DNA of 64,000 nt from Perkinsela sp. pyNocScin1 (GCA_964019655.1 CAXHTR010000001.1:806001-870000); one strand, 5' to 3'; shown: positions 27,070 to 36,752, numbered from the stretch's first letter. Notes: generated by a model from the letters alone, not told the origin. Program-made: numbers and translations.

Positions 27070-27966
27070 ATGCGGGTATCACAGCGAAATCTCAAAATTG
27101 TTCGCGCATGGTTCGATGGCTGCTTCGATCTGATGCACTTTGGCCACGTCAACGCGCTCAGGCTCGCGAGGCGCATGTGTGACGAGCTTGCTGTGGGCAT
27201 CCACTCGGATCAGGAAATAGAGCGAAATAAGCGGCACCCGGTCATGAATGCTTCAGAGCGGTATGATCTTGTGAACGCATGTCGATTTGTTGATCGCATC
27301 GTTTGCGATGTGCCGTACCGCACTTCCATCGAAATGATGCGCGCGCATTCCATCGACTTCGCTTTGCATGGCGACGATATGACGAGCACACAGGATGGGT
27401 CGAATAGCTATCAGGAGCTCCTCGACGCTTGTATGATGCGCTACTTCCCACGAACCTTTGGTATTAGCAGCTCTGACATTGTTGCAAGGGTAAAAGGTAG
27501 TGAATACTGTAGGCCAGCATGTGCATCTGCAGACAGTGCGCTTGGCGAGATTCTGCGAGATGCAAATGATCTTAGGCTGTACGAGGGAGAAACTTTGACT
27601 GCCACCCACATCGCGCAAAGTATGCACTGCTCTGGAGCAAAGCAAAAAGTTGCGCTTGTTGTCGGCGCTTTTGACATTTTGAATGCAGAAGACATTCAGC
27701 TCCTTCGCGAAGCAAAAAGAGATGCATCTGTGCTTCTCGCGGGTATTTATCGAGATGATACTGGCCAAATTTTAAATTGCACAGAGCGAAGTGCCATGCT
27801 CGCTGGGTGCAAGCTAGTCGATGCTATTGTCAATATACGCAGTGCTGATGAGGCCCAAGCTCTCAGTAAAAGAATACAAGCAGTATTTCCATGTCAGATT
27901 TACTGGCAAGGCACCAGTCCTTACTGTGGAAGGCAGAAAATCATACAGCGAATTAGGGGCATGTGA
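27070..27966 (+). CDS. Ethanolamine-phosphate cytidylyltransferase with degenerate second domain
   Basis: The protein is 298 residues from the ATG at 27070; the frame extends three codons upstream to a TTG. The first cytidylyltransferase domain begins VRAWFDGCFDLMHFGHVNAL, with the HxGH motif at residues 23-26 and the family motif GISSSDIV. It transfers CMP from CTP to phosphoethanolamine, the rate-limiting step of the Kennedy pathway for phosphatidylethanolamine. A second cytidylyltransferase-like domain begins at about residue 197 (KVALVVGAFDIL). It lacks HxGH, reading NAED where His and Gly-His are expected. The protein is shorter than the 380-390 residues usual for this enzyme. Confidence 0.85.
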   Translation: MRVSQRNLKIVRAWFDGCFDLMHFGHVNALRLARRMCDELAVGIHSDQEIERNKRHPVMNASERYDLVNACRFVDRIVCDVPYRTSIEMMRAHSIDFALHGDDMTSTQDGSNSYQELLDACMMRYFPRTFGISSSDIVARVKGSEYCRPACASADSALGEILRDANDLRLYEGETLTATHIAQSMHCSGAKQKVALVVGAFDILNAEDIQLLREAKRDASVLLAGIYRDDTGQILNCTERSAMLAGCKLVDAIVNIRSADEAQALSKRIQAVFPCQIYWQGTSPYCGRQKIIQRIRGM

Positions 27967-27972
27967 AAATAA

Positions 27973-28338
27973 ATGTCTCTGAAAGCTTCCTTTTCCAGTC
28001 GAACCGTTGCCATTTTTAGTATTTTTGAATCCATGGACAATGACACCGTCGACGATATGTACGAGCGCGTTTTCGGGAAATATGCGTTCGAAGAAATAGC
28101 GGACCTGCCAATCCAGGCGTACTGCAAGCCCGCGACTGGGCCGCCCCCTTTTTTAAAAAAGACGAGTAATCCGCTCGATGGGAGCGGCGATGATGCCTAT
28201 GAAACAGACGAAGAATATTTGCAAAAAGTTCGCGACGAATACTTTGTCAATAGCTTGGACCATCTGATACCGAACGCGAATGAAGCAATCAAGCCAATCA
28301 TCGACGAATACTTGCAGAAGACCCGGAAAAAAAACTAA
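27973..28338 (+). CDS. Hypothetical small acidic protein
   Basis: This frame encodes 121 residues from the ATG at 27973. A second ATG at 28033 gives 101 residues and a more likely start, because the first 20 codons are poorly constrained. The protein is acidic (..MDNDTVDDMYERVF.., ..DDAYETDEEYLQKVRDEYF..) and mostly helical. No motif is visible. It lies seven bases after the cytidylyltransferase stop, consistent with a small gene in the polycistron. Confidence 0.45.
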   Translation: MSLKASFSSRTVAIFSIFESMDNDTVDDMYERVFGKYAFEEIADLPIQAYCKPATGPPPFLKKTSNPLDGSGDDAYETDEEYLQKVRDEYFVNSLDHLIPNANEAIKPIIDEYLQKTRKKN

Positions 28339-28436
28339 AAAGAGCGCAGCTCAACTTTTCGTCAGTATTTTTTTGAGACCGAAGTCTAGCTTTACCACGT
28401 TAAGTATCAGGTTTTTACAATGTGTTAAACTGACAG

Positions 28437-30899
28437 ATGAGCATATACACATGGTCTCAAATAGAGCTCGTATTGCGCGATCTGGGCCGCGCTGACGCAA
28501 AGCTCACAGTCGACACCATGCTGAGCTACCAGGCCGACCTGATGAGCGCGAGCGCCGACGAGCTAGATCTAGAGATGTGCACTGAGGCGGGACTATCCCG
28601 TGCAAAAGTATTGCAGCTCGACCGAGTCAACGATGGCAGTGTCCCGAGGATGGTCATCGATAAAACCCATCAATGTACCAATAATCTTCTGTATTGGCTG
28701 ACTCTCCGTATGCTTCATATCTCTCAATCTCGCCGTGCAGCTGACTACACTGGAAGGAAATTACCAAAGCTACTTCAAAAGCTCATCGAGCTCCATCGGA
28801 TGGTGCGCTCCTTATGTGCACAGCACACCCTCGAATTCGCTGTTATAGGTGGACTCAAAATCGAATCGGCCTATGGCCCCGTGATGGCGCTTCCGCCAGA
28901 AACTCGCTTAAAGCTCGAGGTTAATCGGCCCATGAGCGCTACATTTGAAAACTTGCTGTGTACAATGCGAGCGCTTCTCCAGCAAAACCAGAAGGAACTT
29001 CTGCCGCATTCTGTTGAGGTCACAATAGAAATGGTCTACCTCGTCAAGCAGCATGCAGAGAGCAACATGTTTGCAAACTTTTTTACAAATTGCACGCCGA
29101 CAGCTTTGTCAATCATTCTGGATTTTCAGCGAAGGGGTGCGTTCGAGCTCACACCTGCCCTCATGCACTTATTTTCCCAGCACCTGATCAACGAGCAGTC
29201 GAGCCCCATCGTGCGCATCATGATGTGTGAGATTCTGTGCAATGAGCGAGCTTTCCGCCATTTCATTTCGATGCCAAGGATTGGCAGCAGCGTTCCAGAT
29301 CTCTTCGCCCATGTGCACAGAAGCGCTTTCTGGAAGTTTTTGGAGTCGCTGTGCCCAACAGTGCAGAGCATTATTGCAAGTGAAATGGCAGAGTATCTCT
29401 TTACAAGAGCAATTAAATCACAGCTTTGCTTCTCCAGCGAGAAAGTTATTGCTATGAGCGTTTCCGAGTGGACATATGCGAGCCAGTCCTTCGGCGAGAG
29501 CCTTGTAGCGCTTACCGAGACGAGTGCTGAGATCTTGACGCTTCATGCCTTTTATGAAATTCCCCTCGGGCGAATCAAGTCCATTCGAATTTCGAACGGT
29601 GGTGTCTTGTCGTTGCGCCTCATATGTGCCCCGACAATTTTTCGAAGAAAGGAAAATCCAAGAGTTGATGGGGCAAGCCACCCCATGGACACCGAAGATC
29701 ACATTCTCACCATTACACTAGGAAAAGATAACATCATTCGCCTGAAGGCCTCTGGGTTCAAGCATTGGGTGCAAACAGAGCAGCAGCGGCAAAGTGCGTT
29801 TAAAAAAGACTATCAGAGCAAGGAAAGGATTACAATTGAGTGTATGCCGCCTTTGCCACATCGAAACCTACCAAACCTAGTGGCGGCAGACTCGAAAAAC
29901 TCTCCATTGCCACGGGTGAGTGTATGCTCCAGCACTGACTTGTCGCCCATGCAGTACCAGCCGCATGACATCAACGACTTTCTCGCTTCGTATACGCCTG
30001 CTTCGCCGCCACAGGGGTCGCATATCGTGCGAGATCTAGCGCAGGAGAACACAGCGAACACGGAGCTCACACCAGAGCTAGATAACAGTATGTACCCCGC
30101 TATTGACGAAAGCACAATCACCAATGACTCCGTAGACTTAGCTGTGAAAAAGCTCCCAGTTGATGAGGCTTCGCCCGTAAGTGAGGCTTTGGAAAATATG
30201 CAGCACCTCGACGTGCAGATCCATGCACCGTCCCCGCCTGCGTATGATATCCAAAATCCCTTTGAAACGAAGACTGATGCTAGCCTCGTAGAGATTGGAG
30301 TTTCGAAAAAAGGAACTTCGGGGCCAGTGCAGTCTTCACCCGTTGGACTCTTCGCAAAGGCTGACAGTCCATCGCTCCGAACTGCAGAGCTGGACGCGAA
30401 CAGAAAGATCGAAAGCCTCCTTGGGCAGATACATGCGACCATCGCTGGGCAAATCGACGCGAAGCGAACGCAAAGCGAAAAAATGCTCAAAGAAGCAATG
30501 CGCAGTGTCTCAGAAAAAATTTCGAAAACGCGACAGGCCGCGGAGGGCAGGAGAGCTGAGTTACAGAAAGCGACGAAGAAAAACATCGTGGAGGCACAGG
30601 AGCGGAGTGAAGCCTTACGCGCAAAAATGAGCGCCGCGGTACGCTCGCTCAACAGCCAGATGGCGGACTTTGATCGCCGCCTCAAGACTTCTGAGCAGCT
30701 CATTCGCTCACTTGAGGCAGACTGTGCGAGAGGTATTCAAGAGATGGACAGGCAGGCGTCCGTGTCGTTGAGCAAAGTAGAAGCAGAGGTCGAGCAAAAG
30801 CGTGCGTCCTTTCAAAAGAAAATTCATCAGATGAGTGCAGAAAGTGATCCCATGAAAATCTTTTCTGCGTATGTTGCCAAGAAGGCAAAGCATGGCTGA
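28437..30899 (+). CDS. Large protein with helical N-terminus, PH-like middle and C-terminal coiled coil
   Basis: The 820-residue protein has an all-helical N-terminal half (about 1-330). A region near residues 340-460 has the alternating strands and closing helix of a pleckstrin-like fold (..ESLVALTETSAEILTLHAFYEIPLGRIKSIRI.., ending with GFKHWVQTEQQR). A low-complexity linker follows. A long charged coiled coil occupies about residues 640-800 (..KMLKEAMRSVSEKISKTRQ..). The layout suggests a scaffold or trafficking protein. No specific family is recognised. Confidence 0.6.
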   Translation: MSIYTWSQIELVLRDLGRADAKLTVDTMLSYQADLMSASADELDLEMCTEAGLSRAKVLQLDRVNDGSVPRMVIDKTHQCTNNLLYWLTLRMLHISQSRRAADYTGRKLPKLLQKLIELHRMVRSLCAQHTLEFAVIGGLKIESAYGPVMALPPETRLKLEVNRPMSATFENLLCTMRALLQQNQKELLPHSVEVTIEMVYLVKQHAESNMFANFFTNCTPTALSIILDFQRRGAFELTPALMHLFSQHLINEQSSPIVRIMMCEILCNERAFRHFISMPRIGSSVPDLFAHVHRSAFWKFLESLCPTVQSIIASEMAEYLFTRAIKSQLCFSSEKVIAMSVSEWTYASQSFGESLVALTETSAEILTLHAFYEIPLGRIKSIRISNGGVLSLRLICAPTIFRRKENPRVDGASHPMDTEDHILTITLGKDNIIRLKASGFKHWVQTEQQRQSAFKKDYQSKERITIECMPPLPHRNLPNLVAADSKNSPLPRVSVCSSTDLSPMQYQPHDINDFLASYTPASPPQGSHIVRDLAQENTANTELTPELDNSMYPAIDESTITNDSVDLAVKKLPVDEASPVSEALENMQHLDVQIHAPSPPAYDIQNPFETKTDASLVEIGVSKKGTSGPVQSSPVGLFAKADSPSLRTAELDANRKIESLLGQIHATIAGQIDAKRTQSEKMLKEAMRSVSEKISKTRQAAEGRRAELQKATKKNIVEAQERSEALRAKMSAAVRSLNSQMADFDRRLKTSEQLIRSLEADCARGIQEMDRQASVSLSKVEAEVEQKRASFQKKIHQMSAESDPMKIFSAYVAKKAKHG

Positions 30900-31011
30900 G
30901 GGTAGTGTTTGTAGTGTTCTTATGTTTCTAAAGGGTGATATAACTAAGAACCACATTTTAGCCCTGGACTTCTCATTTTTCTAGTAAAATAATTCATGAG
31001 AATTACCAATT

Positions 31012-31542
31012 ATGCTGAGCGTATCATTATTCCTGTGCACAGATGAGCCTGAACCACCAGTGCAACTCGCAGTGCCAGATCATGTGCTTTGTATCTGCCG
31101 ATGTTGCTACATGGGCGAGTGTGAGCCCGTCCTCTCCTTTCCTGCGTATTCCCACCTTCAATGTGAACGGAAGGACTGCCTCGAGCGGCTGCAACCGCAC
31201 TTTGAGTCCTCCCGGCGCGACGCTATTCGCGTTCTGCAGTCAAGTCAGAATTGCGCATCAGACAAACCATGCACACTCGCAAATCTAGCCAACGCGACGC
31301 GCCTAACCTCGACAGAAATATGCATTGTGATCAATCTTCTCGAGCGAGAAACGTGCATTGGGCATGACAAGTGCAAAAGCACAACGACCATCGACGCACA
31401 TTATGTCAGCAACCACTGGGTGTGGGAGAAATTTGTCGTCTTCTCGTTTCTCAGCACTATTCTCGTACTGAGCTGCGCGAGTTGGCTGCAGGACCTCGTG
31501 CCATTTATGATCGAAGTGCTGCGAAAGCGCTATCATCGGTGA
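31012..31542 (+). CDS. Small Cys-rich membrane protein
   Basis: The 176-residue protein has about fourteen cysteines in its first 125 residues (..VLCICRCCYMGEC..). A transmembrane helix at about residues 143-162 (FVVFSFLSTILVLSCASWL) is followed by a short basic tail (..LRKRYHR). The orientation suggests a Cys-rich part facing the lumen or outside, anchored at the C-terminus. The N-terminus is only weakly hydrophobic. I do not recognise the family. Confidence 0.55.
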   Translation: MLSVSLFLCTDEPEPPVQLAVPDHVLCICRCCYMGECEPVLSFPAYSHLQCERKDCLERLQPHFESSRRDAIRVLQSSQNCASDKPCTLANLANATRLTSTEICIVINLLERETCIGHDKCKSTTTIDAHYVSNHWVWEKFVVFSFLSTILVLSCASWLQDLVPFMIEVLRKRYHR

Positions 31543-31617
31543 ATATGCTTTTCAAAATGCAACTGCGCCGCTTTATAGCATTACTCGTCTTCACTTCACT
31601 GCTATTCTAGTACATCA

Positions 31618-32052
31618 ATGATCCGCCTGCCGCAAGCCCTGTACAACCTGCGGAAAGCAAGCTTGTCTTCGCTTGAGCCGTTTATTGGTGCTGATAAAGG
31701 CGAGATCCGTTTTGGCTACTGTGTGCAGTGGAGCCATGCAAGAAACACAGGGGTAATCCAGGATGCCGAAACAAAAATAGAGTATCCAACACGGGGCGCG
31801 GACCTGTATATGCCTGAGGAGTGTAGAAATCCTGGCGAGAGCCCACGGGCAATATCCAGCATGCCGCCGTTCCTAAAGTACCCCAAAGATCGATTCTTGA
31901 ACGTTGGTGAGCCTCTTGAGTTTGAAATACTGAACACGGAAGAGCAACCACGGGCGTACAGAGTCACCGGCTGCGGTGGCTCCCCGCTCCTGGGCAAAGC
32001 GTTCGAAAAGGAAATGGCCAAGAGGGGCAAGGTTCCAAGGCCAGCTTCTTGA
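31618..32052 (+). CDS. Divergent cold-shock-domain protein, probably mitochondrial
   Basis: The 144-residue protein has a presequence-like start (MIRLPQALYNLRKASLSS). The beta-barrel pattern of a cold-shock domain then follows: FGYCVQWSHARNTGVIQD matches the first strands and the K/R-G-x-I turn, and FLNVGEPLEFEIL matches the final L.xGExVEFEV strand. The aromatic RNA-binding residues are only partly kept. Kinetoplastid mitochondria use cold-shock proteins such as the guide-RNA-binding RBP16, so an RNA-binding role is plausible. Orthology is not claimed. It ends 89 bp before the TBP start. Confidence 0.45.
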   Translation: MIRLPQALYNLRKASLSSLEPFIGADKGEIRFGYCVQWSHARNTGVIQDAETKIEYPTRGADLYMPEECRNPGESPRAISSMPPFLKYPKDRFLNVGEPLEFEILNTEEQPRAYRVTGCGGSPLLGKAFEKEMAKRGKVPRPAS

Positions 32053-32140
32053 GCAAAAGCTTTGTGATCACTTAATTTCAATGAATAAATGTCCTGACAG
32101 TGCTATCATCGCAGAAATTTTAGTATTTTACTATCACACA

Positions 32141-33103
32141 ATGGACTACAACGATCTCTTTTACAACGAAGACGCGAACGCCCAGGCAGAGGATATCAAC
32201 GCCCTTCTGAATGAGACGATCCACTCTGGCATGACAGGCATCGATGAGTCGCTGCTTCCCACAGAGGTCAGTCATGAAAGCATGGATACAGCGAGCCCCG
32301 AAGCTGATCAGGCCGATGCAGCTCCCGAGGAAAATGCTGAAGAGAGTGTGACTAAGCGCTCGAAGCGCGATGCCGCTGCGACAGCCACACAGCCCAAAGA
32401 TAATGCGAAAATAGCGAAAGGGATTCTTCGCAGCAAAAAGCAGCGCTACTGCGCCGGTCACTTCAAGTTCGACGAGGAGCCCCCGGAGTCTTTTTCGATC
32501 CACGACTTTGTGCCTGAATACCCTTTCAAGGAGCTCTTACCAGTGCCGTTCAATGTCATTTGCCTCGGCAAGGTCCCCATGGAGGCACCACTCGACCTCA
32601 AGACGCTGTACGCTCGGTGCAAGTGCGTCGAGTTCGGCGTCGAGAATCGCCCGATTCTCCACATGACGATCACCGAGCCCCGGGCTATGACAGCCTTCAT
32701 CAACCTCAACGGGACCGTTCGCCTCGTCGGGGCCACGTCCGTGCTCATGGGCAAGAACGCTATGAAGCGCGTCATGCAGGTCATTCGAGAGGTCTTCAGG
32801 GAAAAGTTCACAGAGTTCCCCTTCGCCTGCTGCAACCTCATGGCCAACTTCGACTATGGGATCCCGATCCGGATCGGTGAATTCGCAGAAAAGTACCCAA
32901 ATGCGTGCTTTTACGAGCCGCTGATCTTCGCAGGTGTCACTGTGTGCTTCACGGACAATGTCCGAGCGCTGGTGTTTGTCACCGGAAAGGCCATCGTCGT
33001 CGGCGCCCGCACACACCACGAGCTTCTGCTCGCCTTCCAAACGCTCACGCGGAGAATTGCACCCTTTTTCAAAGACCAGGTACAAAGTGTATCGACGAAG
33101 TGA
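32141..33103 (+). CDS. TBP: TATA-binding protein, divergent (TRF4-like)
   Basis: The 320-residue protein starts at the ATG at 32141 (MDYNDLF), with an acidic N-terminal extension of about 130 residues. The two saddle repeats follow, containing LYARCKCVEFGV.., TITEPRAMTAFINL, FYEPLIFAG and RALVFVTGKAIVVGA. In canonical TBP, four phenylalanines bend the TATA box. The repeat-2 pair is kept here (LIFAG and VFVTG) but both repeat-1 positions appear replaced. Trypanosome TRF4 is similarly divergent and acts at the spliced-leader and other promoters. Loss of half the intercalating residues suggests no strict TATA recognition. Confidence 0.85.
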   Translation: MDYNDLFYNEDANAQAEDINALLNETIHSGMTGIDESLLPTEVSHESMDTASPEADQADAAPEENAEESVTKRSKRDAAATATQPKDNAKIAKGILRSKKQRYCAGHFKFDEEPPESFSIHDFVPEYPFKELLPVPFNVICLGKVPMEAPLDLKTLYARCKCVEFGVENRPILHMTITEPRAMTAFINLNGTVRLVGATSVLMGKNAMKRVMQVIREVFREKFTEFPFACCNLMANFDYGIPIRIGEFAEKYPNACFYEPLIFAGVTVCFTDNVRALVFVTGKAIVVGARTHHELLLAFQTLTRRIAPFFKDQVQSVSTK

Positions 33104-33229
33104 AGATGATAGTTTGAAGTGTAGCAGAGCGTGTGATGTGTGCATAAAGCAGTTGTTTTGCTTTTGCTTCGATCCGTATCCAATGAGATTGTTTTGAGAT
33201 TTATCTTCTCTGTAAACTTTTTCTTTGCA

Positions 33230-34618
33230 ATGCGGAAGTCAATCATTCGCTTCAGTCAGGCAAACACAATCAGCACCGACATCTGCATCATCGGTAATGG
33301 TCTCCCAGGCCTAATTTTGTACGCAGCGCTGCGTGCAGACCCGCGCACTAAGCACATCAACGTCCACATTATGGATAGAAATGCGTTTCCATCAGGGTTT
33401 GATAAACTAGCAACGAGCTTTGCGAATGAGCTTCGAACAGTCTCCATCACCGAAGCCTCCGCTCGAATTCTGCAAAGCGCATGCGCTGGAAATACGCAAG
33501 ATCCACTGACAAAAACGCTCTTGCAAGCTGCGAACGCTCACCCATTTCAGCGCATAGCGGTGCGAGACATGGACCAAAACATGTTTGCCTTACCCACAAG
33601 TGGGCACATCGTGGGGCTTCACAGGTTGTGGCTCGAGGCCTGGAAGAGCGCAGCGTCGCGGCACGCTGGCAATGCATTCTGTAAAAATCAAATTCGAGGC
33701 GCTATCTCGAGCGTCGAAGTCAACCAGAGCCAACGGCGCGTGCTTGTTCGCGCCGAAAGTATCGACAAGAGTTCCAGCTACGCCGTTGACGCAGCGCTTG
33801 TCATCGGGTGTGACGGCGCCAAGAGCCTCGTGCGAGAGTCCATGCACGGCCAAACGCTGCGTGTCGATCACGCACAGAAGGCCTTCGTTTTCTGCGTCGA
33901 AGTCAACGAGAAAGCCACTGTGGAAAATTCACACAAGATGTGCACATGCTATCAGAATTTTTTGCGTGATGGGTCCATCATAGCACTCTTGCCCACCAGC
34001 GCCTCGACGGCGAATATCGTCCTGTCAGCATCGCATGCGCTCGGTGAGCGCTTCGTTAGCCTGCAAAAAACAGCTGAGGAGCGAGGGCCAGAGGCAACCA
34101 ACATAGATTACATCGCCATACTCAATACCTTACTTCACGAGAATGCACCCCATGACATTCCAGTCATAATACGTCTGCTACCAGACACAACGCCTTTTTT
34201 CCAATCCAAGGTCGTCGCTTCCTTCCCACTGGCGCTCAATGTTGCTCTGCAGCCACATGCACAGGGGCGGATCCTCGTCGGTGATGCGGCGCGATCGATC
34301 CACCCGCTCGCAGGCCAGGGCCTCAACCTCGGCATCGCCGACAGCGCTGTGCTCTTTGACTGCATATGCGAAGTGCTCACTTCAGGCGGGGATATTTCAC
34401 AGGACGTCGGCAAGCTGTACAACAGGCGAATGAAGATGCACTCATGGCCGATGATTGCGTCGACAGAGGTGTCGAAACGCTTGTTTGCGAGCGAGAACTA
34501 CTGGGTCAAGGCGTTCCGCAAACACGGCATGAGTCATGTGAACAACTCATCGTTTTTACAAAAAGTATTCGCGTCGTATGCGTCTGGTGACTACATTTCA
34601 GCGTCACTGGCGAAGTAA
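33230..34618 (+). CDS. COQ6: Ubiquinone biosynthesis monooxygenase COQ6-type flavoprotein
   Basis: The protein is 462 residues from the ATG at 33230; a longer frame starts upstream. It has an N-terminal FAD-binding Rossmann unit (DICIIGNGLPGLIL). The ..VIGCDGAKSLVRE DG motif and the conserved RILVGDAARSIHPLAGQGLNLGIADS segment are the hallmark of the UbiH/COQ6 aromatic hydroxylases. COQ6 hydroxylates the ubiquinone ring at C5 on the mitochondrial inner membrane. The first residues (MRKSIIRFSQ) suit a mitochondrial presequence. The first dinucleotide motif is GxGxPG rather than GxGxxG with small residues, a mild deviation. Confidence 0.88.
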   Translation: MRKSIIRFSQANTISTDICIIGNGLPGLILYAALRADPRTKHINVHIMDRNAFPSGFDKLATSFANELRTVSITEASARILQSACAGNTQDPLTKTLLQAANAHPFQRIAVRDMDQNMFALPTSGHIVGLHRLWLEAWKSAASRHAGNAFCKNQIRGAISSVEVNQSQRRVLVRAESIDKSSSYAVDAALVIGCDGAKSLVRESMHGQTLRVDHAQKAFVFCVEVNEKATVENSHKMCTCYQNFLRDGSIIALLPTSASTANIVLSASHALGERFVSLQKTAEERGPEATNIDYIAILNTLLHENAPHDIPVIIRLLPDTTPFFQSKVVASFPLALNVALQPHAQGRILVGDAARSIHPLAGQGLNLGIADSAVLFDCICEVLTSGGDISQDVGKLYNRRMKMHSWPMIASTEVSKRLFASENYWVKAFRKHGMSHVNNSSFLQKVFASYASGDYISASLAK

Positions 34619-34766
34619 TACAAAGAAATCGAAGAGGAATACGCATAACTGAGTGTAAGTGATATCTGAAGTTGGCAATTGAACCCGATCTGTTTCTCCT
34701 GCTGACGACCTTTTGATTCAGTTCAAAATTTTTTGCCAATTTCATTTTTCCATAACACACCGAAAA

Positions 34767-36752
34767 ATGCAACGCGCAGATGAAACGATCAGCCCAGAGA
34801 CGACCCATGAGCAAATCCAAACATTTGTTCGAATTCGATCACACAAGGGCAAACCGAACGAGCACCCATGCTTATCCTTTGAAAATGCAGCCACTGCGAC
34901 GACCTTGATCTCACACGCCAATGGGCAGTCCCACCGATTCACTGAGTTCACCAAAATCTTTGACGGGTCGTGCGAAACGCGGGACGTGCAGGCCACCGTG
35001 GCCTCACCACTCGTCGACGATTTTCTTGCGGGTAAGAACTGCACGGTTCTAGTGTACGGCCAGACAGGGAGCGGCAAGACGTTTACTATGTTTGGGCCAA
35101 TGAGCGTAGTCAAGAAGCGTGGTACGGGCCTTCTAGGGCATACGCTGACGGAGATACTCGAGCGGGTAGAGACAGGCGAAGCTTCAACTGTCGAGAGCCA
35201 CGTAAGCCTCTCCATAGTCGAGGTGTACAATGAGCGTATCCGTGACTTGCTTGCCTCTCCTGTGGGCACATCACCGACGCATGAGACTGTCAGAGCTTTT
35301 GCAGAGCAGAACTTGCAGCTCTTCAGCGAAAAGTCGAGCCGCAAGAACATTGATGGAAAAGTGACTATCCGGGACTGCACAGAGCGCCCAATCTCAAGCA
35401 TCGCAGACGCCATGGCACTCGTTCGTCATGCACAGAGCTGGCGGTCGACTGCCTCCACCATCATTAATGAGCAAAGCTCTCGTGGGCATTGTATGGCCCG
35501 CGTTCTCCTCAAACGAACGAATTCAGAAAACCTCACAGAGACGAATAGCGTGTTTTACTTTGTAGACCTCGCTGGCTCTGAGCGCTTTGACGTGGCGCAG
35601 AGCCAATCGAAAATCTCCGCAGAGACCAAAAATATTAATAAGTCATTATCTTGCTTGACAGCAGTCGTTCTTGCGCTCTGTGAGCGCTCAAAGGCAAAAG
35701 GCAGCTCGAAGACGCAGAAGCAGTGCGTGCCCTACCGCAACTCAAAGCTCACGCGCCTGCTAAAGGAAAGCCTTGGTGGAAATGCCAAAACGTCGATTGT
35801 CCTATGCTGCACCGACGACCCGTCCCAGGCTCAGGAAACGCTATCGACGCTGCGCTTCGGGGCCCTCACGCGCAATGTCGTCAACCGATGCGATAAAAAT
35901 GAATCCATGACGATGCAGCAATCGCTCGCAAAAATTAAGCTCTTAGAAGAAGAAGTCGCGCACCTGCGAGCGAGCCGGTATGAGATGAGAGAAATAGACC
36001 TAAAGAGTCGGATAGATAGTGACACAAAAGCTTTGAAAAGCTCATCTGAAGATACGAGTAACTTCACACTGGAGTGCGCAGAAGAAGAATTCTTCACGCC
36101 TGAAAAGCAAATCCTTGCAGGTGAAGACTTGCCGACACGTCATGTTACTATTGATACGATCCCGTGCAAAATAAGTGACCAGGATGACCTGCCTGAGCTA
36201 AGCAAAGATAGATCCCCAACTTTGTACCGGATTGACGTACTAGATCGCTACTTTCCATCACCAGTGCTCAGTCCACTGCAGACAGAGCCTCCAATTTCTG
36301 CGTATTCTGCTGAGAGTTTCATGTGCTCCCAAGCTACGGTCTTTCACGTCCTGCGAATTCGCTTCTATGATAGCGCTCTACTCGTTATTTTTCTGCTGAA
36401 TGGGAGCCAGCTGCTCTACTTTGGCCATGTGCATTTTAAGGCACATTTCCGAGTTCCAGAGACATCCCTCTGGAGTGCCTCGTCAAAAAAGGCCGATCAT
36501 GTCAAGATTTTGCTCGATCTGAATAGACATAGAGGAGAAATTTCTGGTCCACAACTCTTTACGATTAGGCTACCTGAAATTTTAGTAAGGATAATTCGCC
36601 AAATGCAGAAGGATGCACTCGCGTGTCGGCGCCATACTCAAGCATTAGCAGCACTTACAAAAATATTTCAAATGCAGAAAAAAATTTATTTAAGATATGC
36701 CAACATGATTTCCCGAATTCTCTTGCCCTCAAAGTTACACTTTTTGGTGTAA
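34767..36752 (+). CDS. Kinesin with N-terminal motor and short unusual tail
   Basis: The protein is 661 residues from the ATG at 34767; an in-frame extension of 18 residues exists upstream. The motor domain spans about residues 15-380, with P-loop GQTGSGKTFTM (98-108), switch I NEQSSRGH (234-241) and switch II DLAGSE (267-272). Switch I has Gly where nearly all kinesins have Ser before His. A neck-like coiled coil at about 395-420 is followed by a tail with hydrophobic stretches (FYDSALLVIFLL) and a basic helical end. The subfamily is unclear. Kinetoplastids have many such lineage-specific kinesins. Confidence 0.88.
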   Translation: MQRADETISPETTHEQIQTFVRIRSHKGKPNEHPCLSFENAATATTLISHANGQSHRFTEFTKIFDGSCETRDVQATVASPLVDDFLAGKNCTVLVYGQTGSGKTFTMFGPMSVVKKRGTGLLGHTLTEILERVETGEASTVESHVSLSIVEVYNERIRDLLASPVGTSPTHETVRAFAEQNLQLFSEKSSRKNIDGKVTIRDCTERPISSIADAMALVRHAQSWRSTASTIINEQSSRGHCMARVLLKRTNSENLTETNSVFYFVDLAGSERFDVAQSQSKISAETKNINKSLSCLTAVVLALCERSKAKGSSKTQKQCVPYRNSKLTRLLKESLGGNAKTSIVLCCTDDPSQAQETLSTLRFGALTRNVVNRCDKNESMTMQQSLAKIKLLEEEVAHLRASRYEMREIDLKSRIDSDTKALKSSSEDTSNFTLECAEEEFFTPEKQILAGEDLPTRHVTIDTIPCKISDQDDLPELSKDRSPTLYRIDVLDRYFPSPVLSPLQTEPPISAYSAESFMCSQATVFHVLRIRFYDSALLVIFLLNGSQLLYFGHVHFKAHFRVPETSLWSASSKKADHVKILLDLNRHRGEISGPQLFTIRLPEILVRIIRQMQKDALACRRHTQALAALTKIFQMQKKIYLRYANMISRILLPSKLHFLV

